A model generated the notes under the pieces. That model was not told the origin of the DNA. It searched no databases and saw only the letters and a program-made list of their open reading frames with translations. From the NCBI RefSeq assembly GCF_017873135.1, contig NZ_JAGGJV010000013.1, positions 1 through 64,000 on the forward strand: a DNA stretch of 64,000 nt, written 5' to 3'. Made by a program: the position numbers and the translations under genes. Positions within the stretch are counted from its first letter, which is position 1. Each line of letters starts with the position of its first letter. Shown in pieces: positions 8,171 through 17,853 of this stretch. This stretch comes from Rhizobium herbae. Its GTDB lineage: Bacteria; Pseudomonadota; Alphaproteobacteria; Rhizobiales; Rhizobiaceae.

Positions 8171-9072
8171 CCATTCGAAGTGGCGATACAACCACGAATC
8201 AGCACGCCCGACCGTGCCGGCGGTGCGATTGAGGGTTACTCGGCTACAGCGCGGTGGCAACCATGGTCGCCGCGGACTTTCTCTTCTGACAGCGCCCTTA
8301 CCCAAAAAAGTTGTCGGCGCGGCGGGCAATCCGTCGCGTCTTCCCGTTTGATTATTATTGAAAGTCAATGCGATAGGCTTAAGTTCGAGGCAACGCCTGT
8401 TCTATTCCCCTCAAGGCGATTACGCCAATCCAGCATTCTCAATGGTCACGCTATCGCGCATCTCAAACGAAATCGTGACCACATTCGCAGGGTAGTTTCA
8501 GCGCATTCAATGCGCTGAACATTTTGTTACCCCGCCTGAAGACATCATTTTGCAACGGTTCGTTTACGCCCGAACACGAAAGCCTCGCAACAACCCTCCT
8601 GCTGATCGGCGGGATGGCGTTGCTAGTGGGCTTGGCGGCCAGCCTGGCGCTGGTTCTATGGCCACTTTAAATGCAACTTGATGATTTACCGTTCTGGTTT
8701 GGAAGCTTCGTCCCGCCAAGAAAATCAAGAGCCTTCCCGGGTTAGCGTAAAAAAACGTTTCCGAACGGCGCTATCCGTTCGCCTATCGCTCTTGACGAAG
8801 TGCGAACGCCAAAATCTCAAACCGTTGCCACCAGGAGATGCGGCATATGCCTGCGCAAACGTCGAGGGCGCGTTGGCAAACAAAATCACTCGCCTCGGTG
8901 TCGATATCCGCAGTGGAGCATACCGATCTGCAGTCGAAGTTGAGAGTGGTTGGCTGAGGCGTCGGGACGCGGTGGTTCAAGTCGCAGGGCGCAAGCCGAG
9001 AATGACGAGATCGGAGGACCAGTTAAATCCCAAGTGCCTTGTGCACGCCTGTCCGATTTCCATCACTTATCG
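8171..9072. other. 900-base stretch with no supported gene
   Basis: Open frames here have no recognisable family features and no convincing ribosome binding site. One short frame ending at TAA 8667-8669 encodes a hydrophobic segment (LLLIGGMALLVGLAASLALV) that could be the tail of a decayed membrane protein. Together with the transposase fragments that follow, the stretch looks like eroded mobile-element DNA. Confidence 0.4.
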
Positions 9073-9216
9073 GTAGCCAGCGACTTTGTCTTTGCGTTGT
9101 TCGACCTGATCGGCAGGCCCTTTGGCCCGAGGCTTCGCAACATCAAGGACCGGAAATTGCACGCCTTCGAGAAGGCTGATGCCTATCCGGCGATGGCCAA
9201 CCTTATTCCTGGCTGA
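9073..9216 (+). pseudogene. Tn3-family transposase fragment
   Basis: The translation from 9073 reads ASDFVFALFDLIGRPFGPR, then LRNIKDRKLHAFEK and YPAMANLI before TGA 9214-9216. This matches the conserved DDE-domain segment of Tn3-family transposases, whose usual form is a His/Leu-rich helix followed by F-x-P-R-(I/L)-R-(D/N)-(L/I)-K-D-R-K-L. Only about 47 of roughly 1000 residues remain, with no terminal repeats or resolvase visible, so it is a dead remnant. Confidence 0.7.
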
Positions 9217-9764
9217 TCCCGGCAAGGGTCGAGAGTTGATCGTGTTCTTGTCTGCTTCGCTCGTGCGGGTTCAACCACTCTTTCATCAGGCCCTTGATGT
9301 GTGGCCATCGGCAACACGAATACAACGGGACTAAGCAACTCCGCTTATAGAACATTGCTCATCCTGAAGCGGCGAACATGACCGCCACTCGCGGCTCCGT
9401 GGCTGCAGAGAGCAGACTGATCAACCGTCAGGGCTCATTGCGCCGCGCGGAACTATGTTGCGTTGCAACAAGGCCTTGAGGAACGCAATTCCTAAACGGG
9501 GCGCCAAATATCATACTATTAAAATTAAATTCTACCATTTTCTGTTGCCGAATTGACAAACCCGACATGTAATGTACGTTCAAACCCTGTTAGCTGACAG
9601 GTCCGACCCCAGATGACGAGGAGACTATCTTGAATATTTTCACAAGAACCTTGTCTCTCATTTCCATCCGGAAGGTGCATGGCTGTCGCGATCGAATGTG
9701 ACGCAAACCGCGTCCACCCGTATCCGTGCCAATCAGTATTCCGCCTTGATCGGAGAAATCAGTG
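9217..9764. other. intergenic stretch with possible promoter and mini-ORF
   Basis: No gene is supported. A TTGACA hexamer lies at 9553-9558 in an AT-rich segment. Further on, AGGAG (9619-9623) precedes a TTG at 9630 that opens a frame of only 22 codons, ending near 9698. This could be a leader peptide or the front end of a disrupted gene upstream of the small ORF at 9765. Confidence 0.3.
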
Positions 9765-9950
9765 ATGAAGCAGGTTGTCGAATACCAGGGTATTCCGGTC
9801 GGTGTTCTTATCCCGCGTGACGGCTGCCTTGCCTTCATGGCAGTGAAGTACGATGTCATGGAGCTTGATGGCAGAAGCTTTTCGTCAGCTGCGGAGGCGC
9901 GCGAGGCAGTGAGAGCCCACGTGACACAACGCGTCGCCCTTGCAGCCTAG
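9765..9950 (+). CDS. small hypothetical protein, 61 residues
   Basis: The ATG at 9765 is well placed after GGAG (9752-9755), and the product (KQVVEYQGIPVGVLIP, then MELDGRSFSSAAEAREAV) has a protein-like amphipathic pattern. I do not recognise the family. It resembles the many short conserved proteins of rhizobia of unknown role. Its stop codon lies inside the 3' end of the converging IS630 transposase remnant, so the last residues may be derived from the insertion and the original C-terminus may be lost. Confidence 0.5.
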   Translation: MKQVVEYQGIPVGVLIPRDGCLAFMAVKYDVMELDGRSFSSAAEAREAVRAHVTQRVALAA

Positions 9951-10095
9951 AGCGTTGATTCCAACGCTTGGTGCCCACGTTTTACGCTGCAATGATCTCA
10001 TCCGGGTCTGCTTTCCAGATGTATGGCCGCGGTTTCTGGTTGTACTCCGTGATGAAGCGGTTGACGGCCGCCTGGACCGTTCGCCCTGGGGCAGA
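9947..10095 (-). pseudogene. IS630-family transposase C-terminal remnant, frameshifted
   Basis: Reading leftward, the translation gives TVQAAVNRFITEYNQKPRP, YIWKADPDEIIAA, an early stop, and then in another frame GHQALESTL and a stop at 9947-9949. This is the conserved C-terminal end of IS630-family transposases (AINRF-x-E-x-N-x-x-P-K-P-F-x-W, then GHQxLES). The N-terminal and DDE parts are absent and there is at least one frameshift, so it is inactive. Confidence 0.7.
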
Positions 10096-10334
10096 CGTCG
10101 AAGTTTCCGTGTTCCGTCGAATTTGTAATCGACGCACCGCTGGTCACGGTTGGAAAACCTCACCTTCCCCTCGGTGTCCTCTTGCTGTTTGGACCCAAGG
10201 TGCCTAAGCAGCTGAAGGCTTGGCAAGTCCCGAGGAGGCATAGCACGCCGCCCATCGATCAGCGCCAGCGAGTGGCAGGTTGAACCGTGGCCTGTCTCGC
10301 TGTAGAGCTTGATGCTGGAATCCGGAGACCGAGC

Positions 10335-12236
10335 TTGACGCCTGATACAGTGTCGAACGGTGGCGAGGGCCACCTCGCCGAAAAAGCGAACTTTCGCATT
10401 CTGGTTTTGGGAGCGATCGGAGTCGTGTACGGCGATATCGGTACCAGCCCGATCTATGCCTTCCGTGAGGCGCTTCATGCGTCAAAGCAGTCCGCTGGCG
10501 GAACCGTCACGGAGATTCTCGGGCTTCTTTCCCTTATTGTCTGGGCTTTGACCATTGTCGTCACGGTCAAGTATGTCGGTTTCGTTTTGAAGGCTGACAA
10601 CCAGGGAGAAGGTGGCACGCTTTCCTTGATGACGCTTGCCCGAAACAGCTTGAAGGGCCGCCCTGTCTGGGTTCTTGTTCTCGGCATCATCGGTGCGTCG
10701 CTGTTTCTCGGTGATGCCATCATCACCCCGGCGATTTCCGTACTCTCGGCAGTGGAAGGGCTGGAGGTCCTTGCGCCGCGGCTCGCCGATTGGGTCGTGC
10801 CGATCACGCTGTGCATTATCGTCGCGCTTTTCTTCGTCCAGAGATTTGGGACCGGTCGCGTGGCATCCGTATTCGGACCGATCACCGCGCTGTGGTTTCT
10901 CGCGCTTGGTGTCTCAGGCCTTGTTCATATCTTTGAAGCGCCCGGCGTTTTGGCCGCTCTCAATCCCTACTACGGCGTCCGCTTCCTGATCGATCATTCG
11001 CATATTTCCATCGCCGTGCTTGGTGCGGTCTTCCTGGCCGTCACAGGTGCAGAGGCCCTCTATGTCGATCTCGGGCATTTCGGCCGCCGACCGATCGTCT
11101 TTGCCTGGCTCGCGCTGGTGTTTCCCTGCCTTCTGCTGAATTATTTCGGGCAGGGGGCTTTCGTGCTGACCCATCTGGAGTCCGTCGAGCATCCCTTCTT
11201 CGAGATGCAACCAGAATGGGCGCTGCTGCCGATGGTGGTTTTGGCTACAATGGCAACCGTCATTGCCAGCCAAGCGGTGATCTCAGGTGCTTTCTCGCTC
11301 ATGAGCCAGGCGATGCACCTCAACCTGCTACCCCGTTTCACCGTGCTCCACACCTCTGACACGCAGGCAGGGCAGATCTTCATGCCGCAGGTCAACTTCC
11401 TGCTGCTGATCTCCGTCGTCCTGCTGGTGATCGGCTTCAAAAGTTCGAGCGCCCTGTCCGCGGCTTACGGGATCGCAGTGACCGGGGAGATGCTCGTGAC
11501 AGCCGTTCTGTTACTCGTCGTGATGCGGCAGATATGGCGCTGGCGGCTCTTGGCGGCACTCGCAGTCGTCATCCCGCTGCTCATTATCGATGCCGGGTTC
11601 TTTGCTGCAAATGTCGCGAAGTTCACCCAAGGCGGTTGGGTGCCCGCCGTTGTCGCCATCTTCGTCGCCTTCCTGATGCAGACATGGATATCGGGACGTA
11701 AATTGCTGTCAGACCGAACCAAGGCCGACGATGTGCCGTTGAACTTCCTTCTCGACAATCTGACGAAGAAGAAACCCAACACAGTTCCCGGAACGGCGAT
11801 CTTTCTGACCAGCGAAGTTGAAGGCGCTCCAACGGCTCTGCTTCACAGCCTCAAACACTATAAGGTCCTCCACGAACACAACGTGATTCTGAGTGTGGTG
11901 ACATCCAGTTCGCCGATCGTGCCGGACGACGAGAAGATCCATTTTGAAAGCTTCAATCCTCTGTTCAGTCGCGCCGTCATCACCTTCGGCTATATGGAGA
12001 CGCCGAACATTCCGAGGGCTCTCGCGCTGGCACGCAAGCTCGGCTGGAAGTTCGATATCATGTCGACGTCGTTCTTTTTGTCGCGCCGCACGATCAAGCC
12101 GTCGGCGAGGGGCGGAATGCCGCTTTGGCAGGATCGCGTGTTCATCGGTCTTGCCCGGAATGCCAGTAACGCCACCGAGTACTTCCAACTTCCGACGGGC
12201 CGTGTGGTTGAACTCGGAATTCAGGTCACGATCTGA
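10335..12236 (+). CDS. kup: Kup potassium uptake transporter
   Basis: A Kup/HAK/KT-family K+:H+ symporter of about 633 residues, the usual length. The signature LGAIGVVYGDIGTSPIYAF opens the first membrane helix, followed by about twelve hydrophobic segments. A soluble C-terminal domain starts around residue 460 and ends with the family-typical YFQLPTGRVVELG. It is located in the inner membrane. The TTG at 10335 has GGAG about 9 bases upstream and gives a normal N-terminus; a GTG at 10287 is an alternative that would add 16 residues. The gene stands alone between IS remnants and a YciI fragment. Confidence 0.95.
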   Translation: MTPDTVSNGGEGHLAEKANFRILVLGAIGVVYGDIGTSPIYAFREALHASKQSAGGTVTEILGLLSLIVWALTIVVTVKYVGFVLKADNQGEGGTLSLMTLARNSLKGRPVWVLVLGIIGASLFLGDAIITPAISVLSAVEGLEVLAPRLADWVVPITLCIIVALFFVQRFGTGRVASVFGPITALWFLALGVSGLVHIFEAPGVLAALNPYYGVRFLIDHSHISIAVLGAVFLAVTGAEALYVDLGHFGRRPIVFAWLALVFPCLLLNYFGQGAFVLTHLESVEHPFFEMQPEWALLPMVVLATMATVIASQAVISGAFSLMSQAMHLNLLPRFTVLHTSDTQAGQIFMPQVNFLLLISVVLLVIGFKSSSALSAAYGIAVTGEMLVTAVLLLVVMRQIWRWRLLAALAVVIPLLIIDAGFFAANVAKFTQGGWVPAVVAIFVAFLMQTWISGRKLLSDRTKADDVPLNFLLDNLTKKKPNTVPGTAIFLTSEVEGAPTALLHSLKHYKVLHEHNVILSVVTSSSPIVPDDEKIHFESFNPLFSRAVITFGYMETPNIPRALALARKLGWKFDIMSTSFFLSRRTIKPSARGGMPLWQDRVFIGLARNASNATEYFQLPTGRVVELGIQVTI

Positions 12237-12242
12237 TCGTGA

Positions 12243-12383
12243 GCACCCTGGCGCACGACGCTGTCGGACCTGGAAAACCGGGTGAAGGGTGATCCCTTCG
12301 TGGAAGAGAAGGTCGTCACGGCGGGAATTCTCGAGATCACACCCACGAAGGTCGACGAGCGGCTGGAATTTCTGCTCGGCTGA
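12243..12383 (+). pseudogene. YciI-like protein, 3' remnant
   Basis: The frame after the Kup stop translates as LSDLENRVKGDPFVEEKVV, then TAGILEITPTKVDERL and a terminal FLLG. The DPFV motif and the ITPTKVDE tail match the C-terminal half of YCII-domain proteins. There is no start codon and the preceding codon is a stop, so about half of the gene is missing. Confidence 0.55.
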
Positions 12384-12486
12384 TCGACGCCTGCGCGGCA
12401 GTTGTGCCTACAAGCCCGAAGCCGACGGCTTTAGTAGAAGAAGGGGCGGCGATAGCAGCCGTTGTGTGTATGGATGTTCACCAACC

Positions 12487-14271
12487 TTAGTGGTTATGTC
12501 GTGGCAGCTTTTCAGCAAGTTTACGAAATTCCGGGGCGCCTTCGATGATGGCGCCATCGGACAGTTGCGTTACGGTGCGGCGGTACAGCATCTGCCATGG
12601 CGTGGCATCCGCCGGAACGGCGGGAATGCCCTCTGACTTGCGCCGTTCGATTTCCTCCGGCTCGACCAGCATGTCGCAACGGCCATGGTTGAAATCGATG
12701 CGAATGATGTCGCCGCTGCGCACATAGGCAAGGCCGCCGCCTGCCGCACTCTCAGGAGAAGCGTTGAGGATCGACGGGCTGTCAGCCGTGCCAGACTGTC
12801 GGCCGTCGCCGATCGTTGGTAGACTAAGGATACCCTTCTTGATCAAATGATCCGGCGGCTGCATATTGACCACTTCGGCCGAGCCAGGCCAGCCGAGCGG
12901 GCCAGCGCCGCGGATCACCAGGATCGTGCGCTCGTCGATATCCAGTGCCGGGTCATTGATACGTCTGTGATAGTCCTCAGACCCATCAAACACGGCCGCC
13001 TTGCCGTCGAACACGCCTTCCTTGCCCGGTTCACGGAGATAACGCTCGCGGAATTCGGCTGAGACGACGCTCATCTTCATGATGGCGAAATCAAAAAGAT
13101 TGCCCTTCAAGACCAGGAAGCCTGCGCGCTCCTTGAGCGGCGCATCGAAGGGCAGGATGACCTCACGGTCGCTCGCCTCCCGGTTCTCCAGATTTTCCGC
13201 CATGGTCTTGCCGGTCACTGTCGCACAGCCGCCCTCCAGCTTGCCGACTTGCAGCAGTTCCCACATGATGGCGGGCACGCCGCCAGCTCTGTGAAACCGC
13301 TCGCCGAGATAGGCGCCCGCCGGCTGCATATTGGCCAGCAGCGGAATGTCGAAGCCATACGTCTGCCAGTCGTGGGGATGCAATTCGACCCCGGCATGCT
13401 TGGCCATTGCGGCGAGATGCGGCTGCGCATTGGTCGAACCGCCGATCGCTGAATTCACTCGGATCGCGTTGAGAAAAGCCTCCCGCGTCAGGATATCCGA
13501 CGGTTTGATATTCTGCAGCACCAGTTCGACTGCCCGCCGCCCGGTGCGATAGGCCATCTGGCCCCGTTCGCGATAGGCGGCCGGGATGGCGGCGCAGCCG
13601 GTCAGTGACATGCCGAGCGCCTCCGCCATGGCATTCATCGTCGAGGCGGTGCCCATGGTGTTGCAATGGCCGATCGACGGCGCGGAATCGAGCGCCGACT
13701 GCAGGAATTCCTCACGCGTGATTTCCCCTGCCGCATATTTGCGCCGCGCCCGCCAGATGACCGTGCCGGATCCGACCAGATCGCCATCATGCCAACCGTC
13801 GAGCATCGGGCCGCCGGAAAAGACGATTGCCGGAATATCGACGGTCGAGGCAGCCATCAGCGCCGAGGGCGTGGTTTTGTCGCAGCCGGTGGTCAGCACG
13901 ACACCGTCCAGCGGATAACCGTAGAGAATTTCGACCAGACCGAGATAAGCGAGGTTCCGGTCGAGTGCCGCGGTCGGTCGCTTGCAGTTTTCGAACAGCG
14001 GATGCGTAGGGAACTCGATCGGGATGCCGCCGGCATCGCGAATGCCGTCGCGGATGCGCTTGGCAAGCTCGATATGGTGACGGTTGCAGGGGTTGATATC
14101 GCTGCCACTTTGAGCAATCCCGATGATCGGTTTGCCGGAGCGCAGCTCTTCCGGCGTCGTGCCGTAATTCATGAATCGCTCGAGATAGAGCGCCGTCATG
14201 TCCAGATGATCGGGATTGTCGAACCAGTCCTGCGAGCGCAGACGACGCCCAACGTTATTATCCTCAACCAT
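12487..14271 (-). CDS. IlvD/Edd-family sugar-acid dehydratase (arabinonate/xylonate type)
   Basis: A 594-residue IlvD/Edd enzyme. The three Cys that bind the Fe-S cluster are present: C62 (NPCNRHH), C130 (TTGCDKTTP) and C203 (GHCNTMGTAS). The sequence and length resemble the branch of L-arabinonate and D-xylonate dehydratases of Rhizobium and Caulobacter rather than the valine-pathway IlvD. It would remove water from an aldonic acid to give a 2-keto-3-deoxy acid in the cytoplasm. It is the last gene of a leftward operon; its start overlaps the stop of the dehydrogenase gene before it by one base. Exact substrate is inferred from family only. Confidence 0.9.
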   Translation of the reverse strand: MVEDNNVGRRLRSQDWFDNPDHLDMTALYLERFMNYGTTPEELRSGKPIIGIAQSGSDINPCNRHHIELAKRIRDGIRDAGGIPIEFPTHPLFENCKRPTAALDRNLAYLGLVEILYGYPLDGVVLTTGCDKTTPSALMAASTVDIPAIVFSGGPMLDGWHDGDLVGSGTVIWRARRKYAAGEITREEFLQSALDSAPSIGHCNTMGTASTMNAMAEALGMSLTGCAAIPAAYRERGQMAYRTGRRAVELVLQNIKPSDILTREAFLNAIRVNSAIGGSTNAQPHLAAMAKHAGVELHPHDWQTYGFDIPLLANMQPAGAYLGERFHRAGGVPAIMWELLQVGKLEGGCATVTGKTMAENLENREASDREVILPFDAPLKERAGFLVLKGNLFDFAIMKMSVVSAEFRERYLREPGKEGVFDGKAAVFDGSEDYHRRINDPALDIDERTILVIRGAGPLGWPGSAEVVNMQPPDHLIKKGILSLPTIGDGRQSGTADSPSILNASPESAAGGGLAYVRSGDIIRIDFNHGRCDMLVEPEEIERRKSEGIPAVPADATPWQMLYRRTVTQLSDGAIIEGAPEFRKLAEKLPRHNH

Positions 14272-15188
14272 TATTTCCGTCCCTCACTTTCGGCGGCATT
14301 CATCGCTTCCAGATGCAGCAGCAAGCCGCTGTGATCCATGTCGCCGCCGCCGGCCGCCACGAAGTCGCTAAACTCTCGGCGCACCTGCTCGGTCAAAGGC
14401 AGGTCCAGCGAAAACAGATCTGCCATGGCTTTCACCGCGTCGAGATCCTTCAGCTGGAATTTCGACGGCCCGCCCGGCACGAAATTACGCGTCACCATGC
14501 GCGCACCGTGCAATTCCAGAATGCGGCTCTCTGCAAAACCGCCGCGAATGGCTTCGCGGAATTTTTCGCGTGATGCCCCGCCGGCTTCGGCGAGCATCAT
14601 CGCTTCTGCGACAGCCCCGATGGTGATGGCAACGATCTGCTGGTTGGCCAGCTTGCAGATCTGTCCGGCACCGGACGGCCCGACATTGGTCACTCGGCCA
14701 AGGACCGCAAACACATCGGCGAGCCCATCGATCACATCCGCGTCGCCACCGGCCATGATGGCCAGCGTTCCCGCCTGCGCGCCGACCACGCCACCGGAGA
14801 CCGGCGCATCGACATGCGCTATTCCGAGCGCCTTCAGGCGAGCCGAATGGTCCTTGGCAATCGGCGGCGAGATTGAGCTGCTGTCGACCACAATGGTACC
14901 TTCGACCAAAACCTCGGCCGCGCCAGCGTCAAACAGCACCGCGTCGACGGCCTTGCCGTCGCTCAGCATGGTGAAGACGATGTCGCAACCCTTGGTCGCC
15001 GCAGCAGCTGTGTGAGCAACCACCGCACCATCCGAAAGCAGAACTTCGGCCTTGGAGTGATCGCGATTCCAGACTGTGACCTGATGACCGGCGGCGAGTA
15101 GCCGCCGGGCCATTGGAGCACCCATCAGCCCTGTTCCGAGAAAGGCGATCTTACGCGGTCGCCCTTGCTCCAGACCTGTTTCGCTCAA
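14271..15188 (-). CDS. 3-hydroxyisobutyrate/tartronate-semialdehyde reductase family dehydrogenase
   Basis: A 305-residue beta-hydroxyacid dehydrogenase. The N-terminal Rossmann motif FLGTGLMGAPMA (residues 17-28), the substrate loop DAPVSGGVVGAQAGT and the catalytic Lys segment GAGQICKLANQ are all present. Relatives include GarR, HIBADH and L-threonate dehydrogenase LtnD. With a DenD-like protein encoded next to it, oxidation of a C4 or C5 sugar acid is plausible, but the substrate is not determined. The gene overlaps the stop of the upstream gene (15185-15188) by 4 bases. Confidence 0.88.
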   Translation of the reverse strand: MSETGLEQGRPRKIAFLGTGLMGAPMARRLLAAGHQVTVWNRDHSKAEVLLSDGAVVAHTAAAATKGCDIVFTMLSDGKAVDAVLFDAGAAEVLVEGTIVVDSSSISPPIAKDHSARLKALGIAHVDAPVSGGVVGAQAGTLAIMAGGDADVIDGLADVFAVLGRVTNVGPSGAGQICKLANQQIVAITIGAVAEAMMLAEAGGASREKFREAIRGGFAESRILELHGARMVTRNFVPGGPSKFQLKDLDAVKAMADLFSLDLPLTEQVRREFSDFVAAGGGDMDHSGLLLHLEAMNAAESEGRK

Positions 15189-16168
15189 AGTTCTCCTCCC
15201 AGTTCATCCTCGATATGCACGCGAATGATCTCATCAAAGGAGGTTTCCGCAGTAAAGCCAAGCGCTTTCGCGCGCGTGGCCTCGAAACCGGGAGCCCAAC
15301 CGGCGACCATCTTGATGATCATCTCGTCCGGCTCACGGCGGATCAATGCGACCGCCTTGTCGCCGGCCGCGCGGCGCAGCGCCTCGATCTGTTCACCCAC
15401 GGTGGCACTGAGGCCCGGCATGGAGAGAGCCCGGCGTGGTCCGACCTTCTCCAGATCAATGGTTGCCCCATGGATAAGGAAGCCGACCGCCGAGCGCGGC
15501 GAGGTGTGCCAGTGGCGAACGTCTTCGGCTACCGGCAAAATGGCTTCCTTGCCAACCAGCGGCTCGCGCAGAATATTGGAGAAGAAGCCGGACGCTGCCT
15601 TGTTCGGCTTGCCGGGACGGATGCAGATCGTCGGCAGGCGGATGGCAATGCCGTCAAAAAAGCCGCGGCGGCTGTAGTCGGACAAAAGCAATTCGCAGAT
15701 CGCCTTCTGGGTGCCGTAACTGGTCAGTGGCGTCGTATGATAGTCGTCCGGGATCGGATAAGGCAGCGGCGCACCGACGACGGCGATCGACGACGTGAAG
15801 ACGACGCGCGGCCTGTACCCATCGACGCCATTTGCAAGGCGAATGGCGTCGAACAGGTAGCGTGTGCCATCGAGATTGATCCGATAGCCCTTCTCGAAGT
15901 CGAGCTCGGCCTCGCCCGAAACGATTGCCGCCAGATGGAAGATCACATCGGGTTGGGCGGCAACCAGCGATTCCGCTTCGCCAGGCGCCGATAGATCGGC
16001 CTCCTTGGCGTTGACCTTGCCGGTAAAACCGTCAGGAGCCTGCGGGGTCACGACGTCCACCAAGGTTAATTCGCTGATCGGCTTGCCGCCGAGCTCGCCG
16101 TCGGCAGAAAGCTTGGCCGCGAGTTTGCGGCCAACCATGCCAGCCGCGCCGATGATCAGGATATGCAT
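15185..16168 (-). CDS. NAD-dependent epimerase/dehydratase, D-erythronate dehydrogenase (DenD)-like
   Basis: A 327-residue extended-SDR protein: cofactor loop GAAGMVG (residues 8-14), FTSSIAVVG around the catalytic Ser, and YGTQK as the YxxxK pair. The overall sequence resembles DenD, which oxidises D-erythronate to 2-keto-D-erythronate, more than it resembles nucleotide-sugar epimerases. It is first in the leftward sugar-acid operon. A palindromic candidate GntR site lies 80-100 bases upstream of its ATG. The pathway role is inferred from family and neighbourhood. Confidence 0.85.
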   Translation of the reverse strand: MHILIIGAAGMVGRKLAAKLSADGELGGKPISELTLVDVVTPQAPDGFTGKVNAKEADLSAPGEAESLVAAQPDVIFHLAAIVSGEAELDFEKGYRINLDGTRYLFDAIRLANGVDGYRPRVVFTSSIAVVGAPLPYPIPDDYHTTPLTSYGTQKAICELLLSDYSRRGFFDGIAIRLPTICIRPGKPNKAASGFFSNILREPLVGKEAILPVAEDVRHWHTSPRSAVGFLIHGATIDLEKVGPRRALSMPGLSATVGEQIEALRRAAGDKAVALIRREPDEMIIKMVAGWAPGFEATRAKALGFTAETSFDEIIRVHIEDELGGEL

Positions 16169-16247
16169 CAGGTCTCTCCTCCCTGGATTTGACCGCCCTA
16201 AAATCGCTTAGAAACCCCTCAATGAAAGGCGGGCAAAATTTCTATTG

Positions 16248-16268
16248 TAAGGTTGTCTGATAACCTTA
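16248..16268. promoter_or_regulatory. 21-base palindrome, candidate FadR/GntR operator
   Basis: The arms TAAGGTTGTC (16248-16257) and GATAACCTTA (16259-16268) are complementary except at one position, around a single central T. The core GTTGTCTGATAAC has the form typical of FadR-subfamily GntR sites. It lies between the divergent DenD-like and GlcD-like operons, and a FadR-type regulator is encoded second in the rightward operon, which makes that protein the likely ligand. Confidence 0.65.
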
Positions 16269-16374
16269 TATGATCGAGTTGAAAATAGAATATTTGGCAC
16301 GCCGACGAAAAAAACTCCGCCCCTTGAAAAGGGGTAGGCGGTCTCGAAGCGGCAGTCTGGGAAAAAGATAAGAC

Positions 16375-17820
16375 ATGAAGACGGACGTCATGTGTACATT
16401 AGTGGCTCTGCAGGCATCCCTGCGCGCGGCATTGACGAACGACATGGTGCTGACGGATACCGAGGAGATGCTGCGCTTTTGTCGGGACTGGCACGGCGAT
16501 GTGACCAGCAGCGCCGTCGCGGTGTTGCGCCCGCGCTCGACCGAGGATGTTGCCGCTGCCGTTCGTGCCTGTCGTGAGCTCGGTGTTTCGATCGTTCCCC
16601 AAGGTGGAAATACCGGATTGGTGCTGGGCAGCATTCCGGATCGGCCGGAAAGCCAGGTGGTTCTGAGCCTCGAGCGCATGAGCGCCATCCGCAATATCGA
16701 CGCAGACGACTTTTCGGCGGTGGTCGAAGCCGGCTGCATCCTGTCGGAGCTAAAGGACCGGATCGCCGAAAAGAACATGTATTTCCCGCTGGCGCTCGGC
16801 GCCCAGGGCTCCTGCCACATTGGTGGTAATGTTTCGACCAATGCGGGCGGCATCAACGTGCTGCGTTATGGCATGACCCGCGAACTGGTGCTGGGCCTGG
16901 AAGTGGTGCTGCCCGACGGCACGATCTTCAATGGTCTGTCGACCCTGCGCAAGGACAATCGCGGCATCGATCTGAAGCAGCTCTTCATCGGTGCCGAAGG
17001 CACTCTCGGCATCATCACTGCCGTGTCGATCAAGCTGATGCCCTTCCCGGATCAGGTGGCAACCGCTCTGCTCGGGCTGAACTCTCTTGAGGATGCCATC
17101 AAGCTCTATCGACGCGCCCGGCGCGATTGCAGCGACCTGATGTCGGCCTTCGAATTCATGCCGCCGCTGGCCTTCGTCCTGGCAAGGGAAGCGATCCCGG
17201 ATCTTCCGATGCCGATCGCCGGCGATTATCCGGCCTATGTGCTGATGGAAATTTCCGGCTCCGGTCTCGTCGATATCGCCGACCTGATGGAGCGCTTCCT
17301 CGGCAGCGTGATGGAAGACGGCCTGGTGGTCGACGGCGTGATCGCCGCCTCGCAGGCCCAGGCCCGCAATCTCTGGCTTTTCCGTGAAGGCATGAACGAG
17401 GGGCAGGCCAAGCGCGGCCCGCATATGCGCACCGACATTTCCGTGCCGCTCCATCGTCTTGCCGATTTCGTGCGCGATGCCGAACAGGCGGTGTCTGAGG
17501 CGCTGCCCGATTGTATCAGCGTGTCCTACGGTCATGTCGGCGACGGCAATGTGCATCTGAATGTCCTGCCGCCATCCGGCAGCTCGCCGGACGAGGCGGC
17601 CGCCAAGATTTATAAGGCCAAGGCGGTGGTGAATCGGGTCCTGGACGGTTACGACGGCAGCATCAGCGCCGAGCACGGCATCGGCCGCCTGAAACGTGCC
17701 GATTTCGAAGAGCGGCTGGCTCCTTCGCGGCGCGCATTGCTGACTGCCCTGAAGCAGGCCATCGATCCTTCGATGGTGATGAACCCGGGCTGCCAATTGA
17801 ATTTTCCCGGCATATCGTAG
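16375..17820 (+). CDS. FAD-linked oxidase, GlcD/D-2-hydroxyglutarate dehydrogenase type
   Basis: A 481-residue flavoprotein of the PCMH/FAD_binding_4 family with the C-terminal FAD-oxidase domain. The FAD pyrophosphate loop is VPQGGNTGLVLGS (around residues 78-90), NVSTNAGGINVLRYG follows, and SYGHVGDGNVH plus SAEHGIGRLKR near the end carry the metal- and carboxylate-binding His residues. Such enzymes oxidise 2-hydroxy acids (glycolate, D-lactate, D-2-hydroxyglutarate) and pass electrons to quinone or ETF. In this cluster it may oxidise a sugar-acid breakdown product. First gene of the rightward operon; ATG 16375 chosen, with ATG 16390 possible. Confidence 0.9.
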   Translation: MKTDVMCTLVALQASLRAALTNDMVLTDTEEMLRFCRDWHGDVTSSAVAVLRPRSTEDVAAAVRACRELGVSIVPQGGNTGLVLGSIPDRPESQVVLSLERMSAIRNIDADDFSAVVEAGCILSELKDRIAEKNMYFPLALGAQGSCHIGGNVSTNAGGINVLRYGMTRELVLGLEVVLPDGTIFNGLSTLRKDNRGIDLKQLFIGAEGTLGIITAVSIKLMPFPDQVATALLGLNSLEDAIKLYRRARRDCSDLMSAFEFMPPLAFVLAREAIPDLPMPIAGDYPAYVLMEISGSGLVDIADLMERFLGSVMEDGLVVDGVIAASQAQARNLWLFREGMNEGQAKRGPHMRTDISVPLHRLADFVRDAEQAVSEALPDCISVSYGHVGDGNVHLNVLPPSGSSPDEAAAKIYKAKAVVNRVLDGYDGSISAEHGIGRLKRADFEERLAPSRRALLTALKQAIDPSMVMNPGCQLNFPGIS

Positions 17821-17853
17821 AATAGTCTGGCATTATCAGGGGCGGACAACAGC

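Noticed and set aside
8960..9000. tRNA-like T-loop sequence GGTTCAAGTC
   Set aside because: No matching acceptor, D or anticodon stems could be folded around it.
8678..9076. 132-codon plus-strand frame before the Tn3 fragment
   Set aside because: Basic, motif-free translation with no ribosome binding site, overlapping decayed transposon DNA.
16750..17796. 348-codon minus-strand frame opposite the GlcD-like gene
   Set aside because: His/Gln/Gly-rich shadow typical of the antisense strand of a GC-rich gene.
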